This document shows positions 32,314 to 43,023 of a DNA stretch of 45,692 nucleotides, piece by piece. How positions within the stretch are numbered: position 1 is the first letter of the stretch; each line of letters starts with the position of its first letter. The DNA is from Streptomyces palmae (GTDB taxonomy: Bacteria; Actinomycetota; Actinomycetes; Streptomycetales; Streptomycetaceae). Where the stretch lies: the NCBI RefSeq assembly GCF_004684805.1, contig NZ_SRID01000010.1, positions 1-45,692 on the forward strand, given 5' to 3'. Below the pieces are notes generated by a model. It ran no database searches. It was not told the origin of the DNA and saw nothing but the letters and a program-made list of their open reading frames with translations. The position numbers and the translations under genes were made by a program.

Positions 32314-33303
32314 ATGAAGATCGCTTTCGTTGGCAAGGGCGGCAGCGGCAAGACCACGCTCTCCTCCCTGTTCATCCGCCATCTCGCGGCCACCCGGGCC
32401 CCGGTCATCGCTGTCGACGCCGACATCAACCAGCACCTCGGGGCCGCCCTCGGCCTCGACGAGGCGGAGTCCGCCGCTCTCCCCGCGATGGGCGGCCGAC
32501 TGCCGTTGATCAAGGAGTACCTGCGGGGCTCCAACCCCCGCATCGCCTCCGCTGACACCATGATCAAGACCACCCCTCCGGGTGAGGGTTCCCGGCTGCT
32601 CCGCATCGACGAGAGCAACCCGGTCTACGAGTCCTGCGCCCGGACCGTCCGCCTCGACAGCGGCGAGATCCGGCTGATGGCGACCGGCCCCTTCACCGAG
32701 TCGGATCTCGGCGTCGCCTGCTACCACTCCAAAGTGAGTGCGGTCGAGTTGTGCCTGAACCATCTCGTGGACGGCCGCGGGGAGTTCATGGTCGTCGACA
32801 TGACGGCCGGCAGCGACTCCTTCGCTTCGGGCATGTTCACTCGCTTCGACATGACGTTCCTGGTCGCCGAGCCCACCCGCAAGGGGGTCTCGGTCTACCG
32901 CCAGTACCAGGAGTACGCCCGGGACTTCGGAGTCGCCCTGCGAGTCGTGGGCAACAAGGTGCAGGAGCCGGACGACCTGGAGTTCCTCCGCGCGGAGGTG
33001 GGGGACGACCTGCTGGTCACGGTCGGCCACTCGGACTGGGTGCGCTCACTGGAGAAGGGGCGGGCCCGTCCCTTCGCGGAGTTGGAAGAGCCCAACCGGC
33101 AGGCACTGCAGACGCTTCAGGACGCGGTGGACGCCTCCTACGAGCAGCGGGACTGGCAGCGCTACACCCGCCAGATGGTCCACTTCCACCTCAAGAACGC
33201 CGCGAGTTGGGGCAACGAGCGGACCGGGGTCGACCTGGCCGCCCAGGTCGACCCCTCCTTCGTCCTCGACGAGCGTCTGATGGCTACTCCACTTCCCGCC
33301 TGA
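32314..33303 (+). CDS. ParA/CooC-like P-loop ATPase
   Basis: The 329-residue protein belongs to the SIMIBI/MinD-ParA class. It starts MKIAFVGKGGSGKTTLSSL, with the deviant Walker A right at the N-terminus as in CooC-type nickel-enzyme maturation ATPases, then VIAVDADINQHLG and EFMVVDMTAGSD (Walker B). A C-terminal extension (RQMVHFHLKNAASWGN) is not part of the ATPase core. CooC relatives insert metals or transport cargo, but no metalloenzyme gene lies nearby and the role is open. The ATG at 32314 is preferred over the in-frame TTG at 32305. The last 20 bases overlap the end of the convergent deacetylase-like gene. Confidence 0.88.
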   Translation: MKIAFVGKGGSGKTTLSSLFIRHLAATRAPVIAVDADINQHLGAALGLDEAESAALPAMGGRLPLIKEYLRGSNPRIASADTMIKTTPPGEGSRLLRIDESNPVYESCARTVRLDSGEIRLMATGPFTESDLGVACYHSKVSAVELCLNHLVDGRGEFMVVDMTAGSDSFASGMFTRFDMTFLVAEPTRKGVSVYRQYQEYARDFGVALRVVGNKVQEPDDLEFLRAEVGDDLLVTVGHSDWVRSLEKGRARPFAELEEPNRQALQTLQDAVDASYEQRDWQRYTRQMVHFHLKNAASWGNERTGVDLAAQVDPSFVLDERLMATPLPA

Positions 33304-34633
33304 ACTCCGTGGTCCGGTCCGACGGAGAACTCCCCGACGGGCCGGACCGGGCCAAGGGCTCGGGCAGCGGCGGCTCGGCGGGCCGCACCGTGGGCCGGGT
33401 CGCCGCCGGGGACGGCGGTGCGGGGGCGAGGTAGTCCGCCCAGCCCCGCTCGGGCCGTTCACCGACCTCCAACCTCCCCAGCCGCTCGAGCACTTCCGGA
33501 TCCTGGGCGTCAAGCCAGTCCGCGAGCTGCTTGAAGGAGACGCAGCGCACCTCCTTGCGCGGGCAGATGTCCGCTATGGCGCCCTCCACGGCGTCCATGT
33601 ACGCGCCGCCGTTCCACGACTCGAAGTGGTTGCCGATGAACAGCGGTGCGCGGTTGCCGTGGTAGGCACGCCGGAAGGCGCTCAGCACGCCACTTCGCAT
33701 CTGCCCGCCCCAGGCCTTGTGCCGTGCCGGATCGCCCTGGGTGGTCCCGGACTGGTTGGCGAGGAAGTTGTAGTCCATCGACAGCGCCTCGAAGGCCCGT
33801 CCCGGCATGGGGATCTCCTGCAGCGGGAAGTCCCAGACGCCGTCGGTCTTCCGCGGCCACACCTGCCGGCCGCCCGGGGAACTGGCGTCGTAGCGGAAGC
33901 CCATGCTCTTGGCCGCCGGTATCAGATTCCGCTGGCCCTCCAGGCAGGGAGCGCGACCACCGACCAACTCGGTGCCGTAGTCGAACGGCAGCGGTTCCTC
34001 CTGCCGCAGGCCGGTGTTGGTCTTCCAGTTCTTGACGAACGCCACGGCCTGCCTGATCTCGCTCCGCCACTCCTCCGTGGTCCAGGTGCCGACACCGTTG
34101 GCACCGCAGAAGTGGCCGTTGAAGTGGGTGCCTATCTCGTTGCCGTCCAGCCAGGCGCCGCGGAGTTCTCGTACGGTGGCCTGGACGCCCCGTATGTCGT
34201 TGAAGCCGATGTCCGAGGCACCCCGGGTGCGCCGCGGCGGGTCGTAGAGGTTCCGCTTGGACTCGGGCAAAAGGTACACACCGCTCAGGAAGTACGTCAT
34301 GGTCGCGTGGTACTTGCGCCCGACCCGGCGGAAGCGGGAGAAGAGTTTCTGGCTGTCCTCACCGGCGCCGTCCCAGGAGAAGACGACGAACTGCGGAGGC
34401 GCCTGGCCCGGCTTCAGCCGCCGGGCGACCGGCTGAGCGGGCTGCGGGCCGGTGTTCGCCGTCGAGCCGTCGCCTATCAGCCGGACCGGACGATTCGGCA
34501 CCCTGGGCGCCGCCAGCCCCTTGCGCCCCTGCGCGTGGTCCGCGCCGGCACCCTGGCCGGCGGAGCAACCAGCCGCCGCGCCCAGCGCGGCTATCGCGGC
34601 GAACGCCATCGTGAATCTTCTTCCGACCTCCAT
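33284..34633 (-). CDS. Exported lipoprotein with polysaccharide-deacetylase-like (NodB) fold
   Basis: The 449-residue protein has a lipoprotein signal (RRFTMAFAAIAALGAAAGC; Cys23 lipidated) and a Pro-rich linker. The catalytic region resembles NodB deacetylases: FSWDGAGED in the place of TFDDG, and THFNGHFCG giving the H-x3-H metal site. Later IGNHFESWNGG and DFPLQEIPMPG follow. This divergent family is common in Streptomyces and annotated as lipoprotein or polysaccharide deacetylase; activity is not certain. The C-terminus is Pro-rich and disordered (PAPPSPAATRPTVRPAEPPL). ATG 34633 with GAGGTGG upstream was chosen; ATG 34645 is equally possible. A cell-wall or capsule target is inferred only. 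Confidence 0.82.
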   Translation of the reverse strand: MEVGRRFTMAFAAIAALGAAAGCSAGQGAGADHAQGRKGLAAPRVPNRPVRLIGDGSTANTGPQPAQPVARRLKPGQAPPQFVVFSWDGAGEDSQKLFSRFRRVGRKYHATMTYFLSGVYLLPESKRNLYDPPRRTRGASDIGFNDIRGVQATVRELRGAWLDGNEIGTHFNGHFCGANGVGTWTTEEWRSEIRQAVAFVKNWKTNTGLRQEEPLPFDYGTELVGGRAPCLEGQRNLIPAAKSMGFRYDASSPGGRQVWPRKTDGVWDFPLQEIPMPGRAFEALSMDYNFLANQSGTTQGDPARHKAWGGQMRSGVLSAFRRAYHGNRAPLFIGNHFESWNGGAYMDAVEGAIADICPRKEVRCVSFKQLADWLDAQDPEVLERLGRLEVGERPERGWADYLAPAPPSPAATRPTVRPAEPPLPEPLARSGPSGSSPSDRTTEFRREVE

Positions 34634-34913
34634 CGGCCACCTCACCCCTCACTACCCCGAGCACTCAGATAAACCATGCCAATCCGGGGAGAAATGGACG
34701 CGACCGAGTGAGCCATCTTGTATGAAGATTCACCCCCCAGATGGAACCTGCCGCCCTGTCGACCGAAAGCCCTTCCACCGGCTCTTTACTCGGCATTACG
34801 ATCCATTTACCGACTCTTGAGAGTTACGAATCCATCACCCACCGTGACATTCGCCCGGTGAACCTGTCCCCCGCGACCCTGGTACGTGACCGTGCAGCCC
34901 CGGAGGAGACGGC

Positions 34914-36140
34914 ATGCTGCAACTCTTGAACCGGATCGAAACGCCCTCCTGGCGCCGAGCCCTTCCCACCACGATCGTCCTCTTCCTGCTCTCCGTCCCC
35001 CTCTCCCTCGGGGTCGCCCTCACCGCCGGAGTCTCCGTCCACACAGGGCTGGTCGCCGCGGCCACGGGTATCGCCGTCGCGACACTGATCACGCTTCACC
35101 GGCTCACACACATCCGCGTCGCGGTCACCCAGGACGCACACGGGTATCTCGTGCGGTTCGACGGGCAGTTGACCTTCCTCGCGGTGGCACGCATGACCAC
35201 AACGCTGGCCCGAGTACCGGACGGCATCCCCGCGGTGGTCGAGCTGGGCGGACACTTCATGGACCACTCCGCCTACGACGCCTTGCAGTCCTGGTCGAAG
35301 GGTCACCAGGAGCGCGGTGGGCGGGTCACCATCAGCAACCGCGCCGGCCAACTGATCGCCGAACCGCCCAGTCCACACACCTGCCACCACTGGACACCGT
35401 GGCGCAACCACCAGCACACCAGCCCCGCCGAGGCCGCCACCACCACCGGCGGCGGACAGCTGCTGGACGGGCTGAGCGCCTTCCAGCGGAACACGGCCCC
35501 ACTGGTCCGAGACGAGCTGGCCCGGCTTGCCCAGGAAGGGCAGCGCCCGACCCAGCTCTTCTTGACCTGCGCGGACTCCCGCCTGGTCACCAGCATGATC
35601 ACTTCAAGCGGCCCGGGGGACCTGTTCACCGTGCGCAACATCGGCAATCTCATGCCGCCGCCGGGGAGTGAGACCTCCTGCGACTCCGTGGCCGCGGCCA
35701 TCGAGTACGCGGTGGACGTGCTGGGCGTCAGCAGCCTCACCGTGTGCGGGCATTCCGACTGCGGCGCGATGCAGGCCCTGCTCGGCGCGCCCCAGGAGCC
35801 GGGCGCGCAGACACCGCTGGCCCGCTGGCTGCGGCACGGCCGCCCCAGCCTGGCCAGGATGCAGCGCATCAGCCGGCTGGGACGGGGGGAGGTCGCCCTG
35901 GCGGAGCGCCCGGTCGCCGACGACGCGGAGCGGCTGGCGCTGGTCAACGTGATGCAGCAACTCGACCACCTGGCGGCACACCCCTGTGTGGCGCGCCGGG
36001 TGGCCGATGGATCGCTCACCCTGCAGGGGATGTACTTTCACGTGGGAGAGGCCCAGGCATACGTGCTGGACCGGACCTCCAACACCTTCAGCGCGGTACG
36101 GCCAGGACCGGTGGGCGCCCTGGACGCGGTGCACCCCTAG
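34914..36140 (+). CDS. Beta-carbonic anhydrase fused to STAS domain and a SulP remnant
   Basis: The 408-residue protein hydrates CO2. Its C-terminal beta-class domain has the zinc ligands Cys219 and Asp221 in CADSR, and His280 and Cys283 in GHSDCG, with Arg223 completing the Asp-Arg dyad. Before it lies a STAS domain (about residues 67-140, LVRFDGQLTFLAVARMTTTL). The N-terminus has only two hydrophobic segments (TIVLFLLSVPLSLGVALTAG and TGLVAAATGIAVATLI). The usual actinobacterial protein is a SulP anion transporter of about 400 extra residues fused to STAS and carbonic anhydrase. Here the first SulP helix appears to be joined straight to the end of the transporter, as if deleted in frame. 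GGAGGAG precedes the ATG. Confidence 0.88.
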   Translation: MLQLLNRIETPSWRRALPTTIVLFLLSVPLSLGVALTAGVSVHTGLVAAATGIAVATLITLHRLTHIRVAVTQDAHGYLVRFDGQLTFLAVARMTTTLARVPDGIPAVVELGGHFMDHSAYDALQSWSKGHQERGGRVTISNRAGQLIAEPPSPHTCHHWTPWRNHQHTSPAEAATTTGGGQLLDGLSAFQRNTAPLVRDELARLAQEGQRPTQLFLTCADSRLVTSMITSSGPGDLFTVRNIGNLMPPPGSETSCDSVAAAIEYAVDVLGVSSLTVCGHSDCGAMQALLGAPQEPGAQTPLARWLRHGRPSLARMQRISRLGRGEVALAERPVADDAERLALVNVMQQLDHLAAHPCVARRVADGSLTLQGMYFHVGEAQAYVLDRTSNTFSAVRPGPVGALDAVHP

Positions 36141-36169
36141 GACCGGCAGCCCCCGCCGGGCCCCGGTCC
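36140..36169 (+). terminator. Probable terminator of the carbonic anhydrase gene
   Basis: GGACCGG, beginning on the last base of the stop codon, pairs with CCGGTCC at 36163-36169 around a 16-nt GC-rich loop that can pair partly with itself. Confidence 0.5.
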
Positions 36170-36210
36170 GGCCGCTGAACCGACGAGCATCGCGACGACA
36201 ACAGGCCGCT

Positions 36211-36226
36211 AAAGGTCTAAACCAAT
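36211..36226. promoter_or_regulatory. Candidate GntR/DasR-like operator upstream of acs
   Basis: AAAGGTCTAAACCAAT matches the Streptomyces DasR consensus (ASTGGTCTAGACCAST) at 12 of 16 positions and is nearly palindromic. It lies in an AT-rich patch about 85 bp before the acs start. Confidence 0.4.
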
Positions 36227-36311
36227 TTTTCCCAAGAGCCCTTGTCAGAGCGCACCATGGCCTGATGAGCTAGGAGCGGGACAAACGGGCACCCTGGGAA
36301 TGGGAGATGTC

Positions 36312-38288
<1,977 letters not shown>

Positions 38289-38372
38289 GCCTTCGCAGCC
38301 GATCCCCCGGATTCCTCAGATCCCCGAGACTCCCGAGATCGGCGAAATCCCCAGCTCAGAGCGGTAGAACCG

Positions 38373-38406
38373 GGAAGGGCGCCCCACGCTTCAGGGGCGC
38401 CCTTCC
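38373..38406 (+). terminator. acs terminator
   Basis: A perfect 13-bp stem, GGAAGGGCGCCCC with its complement, closes an 8-nt loop 85 bp after acs and 120 bp before nhaA. Confidence 0.9.
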
Positions 38407-38526
38407 GCCATTCCGGTTAAAGTGATTATCTGTCGCGTAAAAATCGCGACAAGAAGCCAGGGCGCGCCGGGAAGTCTGGTCGGCACACAGCACACGTGTA
38501 TCCGTCCACCTCCAGGAGGTCAGCCC

Positions 38527-39918
38527 GTGGCCGCGCCCATACGCCGCACGTTCCTCAACCGTCTGTCGCTGCCGGAGCGCAATTTCGTCGCCGACGCCCT
38601 CCGCACCGAGACGGTCGGCGGAGTGCTGCTGCTGGTCGCCGCCATCGCGGCACTGATCCTCGCCAACACCCCGCTCAGCGGCTTCTACCACGACATCAAG
38701 GACGCGTCCTTCGGCCCGGAGTCGCTGCACCTGCACCTGTCGGTGGCGGCCTGGGCCCAGGACGGGCTGTTGACGATCTTCTTCTTCGTGGCCGGCATCG
38801 AGCTCAAACGGGAGCTGGTCTCCGGCGAGCTGCGCGATCCCCGGGCAGCCGCCCTGCCGGTGGTGGCCGCGGTCTGCGGCATGGCCGCTCCCGCCCTGGT
38901 CGATGTGGTCGTCAACGCCAGCAGCGGCGGCAGTCTGTCCGGCTGGGCGGTGCCCACCGCCACCGACATCGCCTTCGCGCTGGCCGTACTGGCGGTCATC
39001 GGCACCGCGCTGCCCTCCGCGCTGCGCGCCTTTCTGCTGACGCTCGCCGTGGTGGACGACCTGCTGGCGATCCTGATCATCGCGATCTTCTTCACCCAGG
39101 AGATCGACTTCCTGGCCCTGGGCCTGTCGGTGGCGGGCCTGGCCGTCTTCTGGCTGCTGCACCACAAGGGCGTGCGCGGCTGGTACGTCTTTGTGCCCCT
39201 GGGAGTGGTGATCTGGGCCCTGATGCACGCCAGCGGGGTGCACGCCACGGTGGCCGGGGTGGCCATGGGCCTGATGCTGCGCTGCACCGTGCGCGAGGGT
39301 GAGGAGCACTCCCCGGCCGAGACCATCGAGCACCGGGTGCGCCCCCTGTCCGCGGGGCTCGCGGTGCCGCTGTTCGCCCTCTTCGCGGCGGGGGTCTCGG
39401 TTTCCGGTCCGGCGATACACGACGTCTTCACCAAGCCGGAGACGCTGGGCGTGGTGCTGGGGTTGGTGGTCGGCAAGACGCTGGGCATCTTCGGCGGCTC
39501 CTGGCTGGCCGTCCGGTTCACCAAGGCGGAGCTGAACAAGGACCTGCAGTGGGCGGACGTGCTGGCCGTGGCCGCACTGGCGGGCATCGGCTTCACCGTC
39601 TCGCTGCTCATCGGCGAGCTGGCCTTCCCGAACGACCCGGCGCTGACCGACGAGGTGAAGGCCGCGGTGCTGACCGGTTCCGTACTGGCCGCGCTGGTCG
39701 CCGGCGTGCTGCTGAAGCTGCGGAACAACAGGTACCAGAAGCTCTGCGCCGAGGAGGACCGGGACGAGGATCTGGACGGCATCCCCGACGTCTACGAACA
39801 GGACGACCCCGCCTACCACCTGCGGATGGCCGCCATCTTGGAGGCGAAGGCCGCGGAGCACCGACGCCTCGCCGAAGTGGCCGCCGCGAAGGACTCCGGT
39901 GACGATGATCCGGCATGA
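38527..39918 (+). CDS. nhaA: Na+/H+ antiporter NhaA
   Basis: An integral membrane antiporter that exports Na+ (or Li+) in exchange for protons at alkaline pH. The 463-residue protein has about 12 hydrophobic segments and the ion-binding pair Asp177-Asp178 in LAVVDDLLAILII, equivalent to Asp163/164 of E. coli. The unwound-helix region PTATDIAFALAVLAVIG is intact. A charged tail (EEDRDEDLDGIPDVYEQDD, then AAILEAKAAEHRRLAEV) extends beyond the antiporter core. The GTG at 38527 has a perfect AGGAGGT. A short gap separates it from the next small membrane protein gene, and the three genes nhaA-40423-41346 look like one operon. Confidence 0.95.
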   Translation: MAAPIRRTFLNRLSLPERNFVADALRTETVGGVLLLVAAIAALILANTPLSGFYHDIKDASFGPESLHLHLSVAAWAQDGLLTIFFFVAGIELKRELVSGELRDPRAAALPVVAAVCGMAAPALVDVVVNASSGGSLSGWAVPTATDIAFALAVLAVIGTALPSALRAFLLTLAVVDDLLAILIIAIFFTQEIDFLALGLSVAGLAVFWLLHHKGVRGWYVFVPLGVVIWALMHASGVHATVAGVAMGLMLRCTVREGEEHSPAETIEHRVRPLSAGLAVPLFALFAAGVSVSGPAIHDVFTKPETLGVVLGLVVGKTLGIFGGSWLAVRFTKAELNKDLQWADVLAVAALAGIGFTVSLLIGELAFPNDPALTDEVKAAVLTGSVLAALVAGVLLKLRNNRYQKLCAEEDRDEDLDGIPDVYEQDDPAYHLRMAAILEAKAAEHRRLAEVAAAKDSGDDDPA

Positions 39919-39961
39919 TCTGAGAGGCTTTACGTCCACAGCCAAACAGAGGGAGACGGCG

Positions 39962-40423
39962 ATGAGCGCAGCGGAAGACGGCGGGGACCGCAGCCTCGGC
40001 CAGCTGGTGGCCTCGGCGACCACCGAGCTGTCCGCGCTGGTGCACGACGAGATCGCGCTGGCGAAGGCGGAGATCCGGCAGGACGTCAAGCGGGGCGTGT
40101 TCGGCAGCGCGGCGGCCATCATCGCCGGAGTGCTGGTGCTGTTCTCCCTGCCGGTCCTCAGCTTCGCGCTCGCCTACGGCTTCCGTGCCTGGACGGATCT
40201 GGGCCTGGTCTGGTGCTTCCTGATCGTGGGCGGCCTCTACTGGCTCCTCGCGGTGCTCCTGATCGGCCTGGCCTACGCCAAGTTCAAGAAGGTCAAGCCG
40301 CCGAAGCGGAGCATCAGCTCGGCCAAGCAGTCCGCCGCCGTGCTGTCGAACGTACGGCCGCACCCGCGTGCCGCCGTCGACGGGGACCTGGTGTCCGCCG
40401 ATGTGACACGCTCGTCTGTATGA
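39962..40423 (+). CDS. Phage-holin-superfamily-like small membrane protein (Rv3669-like)
   Basis: The 153-residue protein has a helical N-terminus (LGQLVASATTELSALVHDEIALAKAEIRQDVK), two membrane helices (AAAIIAGVLVLFSLPVLSFAL; CFLIVGGLYWLLAVLLIGLAY) and a basic tail. It fits the actinobacterial family annotated 'phage holin family' or DUF1469. Despite that name it is a chromosomal gene conserved next to acs and the epoxide hydrolase; no phage genes are near. Function unknown. The ATG at 39962 has AGGGAG upstream. Its TGA overlaps the next ATG as ATGA, so translation is coupled. Confidence 0.88.
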   Translation: MSAAEDGGDRSLGQLVASATTELSALVHDEIALAKAEIRQDVKRGVFGSAAAIIAGVLVLFSLPVLSFALAYGFRAWTDLGLVWCFLIVGGLYWLLAVLLIGLAYAKFKKVKPPKRSISSAKQSAAVLSNVRPHPRAAVDGDLVSADVTRSSV

Positions 40424-41346
40424 CGGTCCCCGACAGCGCCGGCGCGGCCGTACGGCTCGACGGTCCCTGGACGCACCGGGATGTCGCGGCCAACGGAGCC
40501 CGCTTCCACATCGCCGAACTGGGCGAAGGTCCGCTGGTCCTGCTGCTGCACGGCTTTCCGCAGTTCTGGTGGACCTGGCGGCACCAGTTGCCCGTGCTGG
40601 CCGAGGCCGGGTTCCGGGCGGTGGCGATGGATCTGCGCGGGGTGGGCGGCAGCGACCGTACGCCGCGCGGCTACGACCCGGCCAATCTGGCGCTGGACAT
40701 CACCGGGGTGATCCGTTCGCTGGGCGAGCCCGATGCCGCTCTGGTCGGCCATGACCTCGGCGGCTATCTGGCCTGGACGGCGGCGGTGATGCGGCCGAAG
40801 CTGGTCCGCCGACTGGTGGTGGCCTCCTCGCCGCACCCCCGGCGCTGGCGCGCGGCGATGCTCAGGGATGTCCGCCAGTCCACCGCGAGCAGTCATGTGT
40901 GGGGCTTCCAGCGGCCCTGGATCCCCGAGCGGCAGCTGGTCGCCGATGACGCGGCGCTGGTGGGACGGCTCATCCGGGACTGGTGGGGCCCGGTGGCACC
41001 GGACGCCGAGGTGCTGGACGCCTACCGCCGGGCGATGTCGATCCCGTCCACCGCCCACTGCTCGATCGAGCCCTACCGCTGGATGGTGCGGTCCCTGGCC
41101 CGCCCGGACGGTTTCCAGTTCAACCGCCGCATGAAGCTCCCGGTGCGGGTGCCGACGCTGCATCTGCACGGTTCGCTCGACCCGGTCGCCCGGGTCCGCT
41201 CCGCGGCGGGCTCCGGGCAGTACGTGGAGGCCCCGTACCGCTGGCGGCTCTTCGACGGGCTCGGGCACTTCCCGCACGAGGAGGATCCGGTGGCCTTCTC
41301 GACCGAGCTGATCAACTGGCTGCGGGACCCGGAACCGGACCGCTGA
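40420..41346 (+). CDS. Alpha/beta hydrolase, epoxide-hydrolase-like (EphE-like)
   Basis: The 308-residue cytoplasmic hydrolase has the oxyanion motif HGFPQFWW, the nucleophile elbow GHDLGGY with Asp112 instead of Ser, and a C-terminal DGLGHFPHEE carrying the catalytic His. An Asp nucleophile with HGFP is typical of soluble epoxide hydrolases and haloalkane dehalogenases; HGFPQFWW favours epoxide hydrolase. The cap-domain tyrosines that activate the epoxide are plausible (DAYRRAM, EPYRWM) but not certain. Natural substrate unknown. By order it matches Rv3670 (EphE). The ATG overlaps the stop of the upstream gene. Confidence 0.9.
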   Translation: MTVPDSAGAAVRLDGPWTHRDVAANGARFHIAELGEGPLVLLLHGFPQFWWTWRHQLPVLAEAGFRAVAMDLRGVGGSDRTPRGYDPANLALDITGVIRSLGEPDAALVGHDLGGYLAWTAAVMRPKLVRRLVVASSPHPRRWRAAMLRDVRQSTASSHVWGFQRPWIPERQLVADDAALVGRLIRDWWGPVAPDAEVLDAYRRAMSIPSTAHCSIEPYRWMVRSLARPDGFQFNRRMKLPVRVPTLHLHGSLDPVARVRSAAGSGQYVEAPYRWRLFDGLGHFPHEEDPVAFSTELINWLRDPEPDR

Positions 41347-41478
41347 CGACTCTCCCGTCCCCCGGACGGCCCAGCGTCCCCCGCGTTCGTCCTACCACCG
41401 GGTAAGTGCCCGGCGCATAGGCCAACCGATCTACCGGTAGGCGATTACCGACCTTGGGGCGAGGGCAGAGTCCGGGGT

Positions 41479-41679
41479 ATGGGCTGGACGCACGACTACG
41501 GTGACGCACCACGCGACCGCGGCTCCGACACCGATGCCACCACCACGCTGAGGGTGTCCGAGCGGCGCAGTCCCGCATACCGGCAGACCGGTGCACAGGA
41601 TCCGTGCATCGGCATTCCAAGAATCCTGCGGCGCCGCGCCCGCTATGTGTCGGCGCGGCTGCGCCATCCACGCGGCTGA
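41479..41679 (+). CDS. Small hypothetical protein
   Basis: An ATG opens a 66-residue frame beginning MGWTHDYGDAPRDRGSD and ending in a strongly basic RRRARYVSARLRHPRG. Third positions are about three quarters G/C, in keeping with coding but not decisive. GGCAGAG lies somewhat far upstream. No family is recognised. It may be chance. Confidence 0.3.
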   Translation: MGWTHDYGDAPRDRGSDTDATTTLRVSERRSPAYRQTGAQDPCIGIPRILRRRARYVSARLRHPRG

Positions 41680-41728
41680 CCCGGCGCGTACGGCCGCCGG
41701 TCGCCGGCACCGCTGGTGACGCGGTACG

Positions 41729-41755
41729 CCCCCGGCCGCGGCCCGGATCCGGGGG
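41729..41755 (-). terminator. Probable terminator of the marP-like gene
   Basis: CCCCCGG and its complement form a 7-bp stem around a 13-nt loop, 10 bp beyond the stop codon on the minus strand. Confidence 0.5.
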
Positions 41756-41764
41756 TTCGGCGGT

Positions 41765-42970
41765 TCACAGGGCGCATCCCTGGGTGTCCACCCGCTCCTT
41801 GGTGGTCCTGCCCCGCTCGATGTCCACGCGCACCTCGTCGGCGGTGAGCGCGTACCCGGTGTGCGCGTTGTCCAGTGACTTGGCGAAGACCACGCCGTAG
41901 ACCTGTCCGTGGGGGGTCAGCAGCGGGCCGCCGGAGTTGCCCGCGCGCACCTTCGCGTACAGGGAGTAGACATCGCGGTCGACCGTGCCCCGGTGGTAGA
42001 TGTCCGGGCCGTTGGCGTCGATCCGGTCGCGGACCCGGGCCGAGCGCACGTCGAAGCCGCCGTTCTCCGGGAAGCCCGCGACGATGGCGTCATCGCCGGT
42101 GCGCGCGTCGCCCTCGGCGAACTTCAGCACGGGGGCGCGCAGGGTGGGCACGTCCAGGACGGCGATATCGCGCTTCCAGTCGTACAGCACCACCTTCGCG
42201 TCGTGGCTCTTCCCCTTCCCGCCGATCTGCACGGTGGGCTCGTCCACCCCGCCGACCACATGGGCGTTGGTCATCACCCGGTGCGGGGCGAACACGAAGC
42301 CGGTGCCCTCCAGGCTCTTTCCGCAGCTGGGAGCGGTGCCGACCACCTTGACGATGCTCTTCTGGGCGGCGGTCGCCACCGGGCTGCGCGCCAGCCGCGG
42401 GTCGGGGGCCGGCACATGGGTGATGTGCTCGTCGGCGAAGGGCAGGAAGACCTGCGGCAGGCCGTTCCTCGCCAGGGTGGAGGAGAAGTCGTTGAACCAG
42501 TGGTCGGCCTCGTCCGGGAGCACGTCGGACACGCCGTTCAGCACCCGGGAGCCGTCCACCTCCTTGCCCAGCGCCGGCAGGGAGGTGTTGGCGTTGGCGA
42601 CGCCCAGCCCGATCAGCCAGGCGACCAGCAGCATGGCCAGTACGTTGACCAGGGCGCCGCCGGTGGCGTCCAGCACCCGGGCCGGGGACCAGGTGATGTG
42701 GGTGCGCAGCTTGCTGCCCAGGTGGGTGGTGGCCGCCTGGCCCACCGAGGCGGCCAGGATCACCAGGACCACCGCCGCTATCGCGCCGAACGTCCCCGGT
42801 GAACGCCCACCGGCCACGGCGTCCCAGATCACCGGCAGGGTGTAGACGGCGATGAGGCAGCCGCCGAGGAATCCGATCACCGAGAGGACACCGACCACGA
42901 AGCCCTGGCGGTATCCCACGATGGCGAACCACACGGCCGCCAGGACCAGCAGGATGTCCAGCACGTTCAC
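41765..42970 (-). CDS. MarP-like membrane serine protease
   Basis: The 401-residue protein joins a four-helix CvpA-like membrane domain (residues 1-165) to an extracytoplasmic chymotrypsin-fold protease. The triad is His237 (TNAHVV), Asp268 (RDIAVL) and Ser346 (AGNSGGPL). It matches M. tuberculosis MarP (Rv3671c), which protects cells against acid and oxidative stress, cleaves a peptidoglycan hydrolase, and carries a regulatory disulfide. Here Cys residues occur near APSCGKSLEG and at the C-terminus (DTQGCAL), positions that could form such a bond. The GTG at 42970 (VNVLDILLVLAAVWF) was chosen because the first helix starts there and GAGG lies upstream. It follows the Nudix gene by 53 bp. Confidence 0.93.
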   Translation of the reverse strand: MNVLDILLVLAAVWFAIVGYRQGFVVGVLSVIGFLGGCLIAVYTLPVIWDAVAGGRSPGTFGAIAAVVLVILAASVGQAATTHLGSKLRTHITWSPARVLDATGGALVNVLAMLLVAWLIGLGVANANTSLPALGKEVDGSRVLNGVSDVLPDEADHWFNDFSSTLARNGLPQVFLPFADEHITHVPAPDPRLARSPVATAAQKSIVKVVGTAPSCGKSLEGTGFVFAPHRVMTNAHVVGGVDEPTVQIGGKGKSHDAKVVLYDWKRDIAVLDVPTLRAPVLKFAEGDARTGDDAIVAGFPENGGFDVRSARVRDRIDANGPDIYHRGTVDRDVYSLYAKVRAGNSGGPLLTPHGQVYGVVFAKSLDNAHTGYALTADEVRVDIERGRTTKERVDTQGCAL

Positions 42971-43023
42971 CGAAACTTGCCTCGCAAAGGTCGCCGGGCG
43001 GAACACAGCACGGGGTCAACCTC

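Larger units (their letters stand above)
41347..41764. other. Region between convergent ephE-like and marP-like genes
   Basis: 418 bp holding a short open frame (41479-41679), a perfect palindrome CTACCGGTAG (41431-41440) within a TACCGGGTA/TACCGGTA-rich patch, and a probable terminator of the marP-like gene (41729-41755). Confidence 0.5.

Noticed and set aside
39962..40423. Prophage holin
   Set aside because: The family name misleads: no lysin, portal, capsid or integrase is near, and the gene is a conserved chromosomal member next to acs and an epoxide-hydrolase-like gene.
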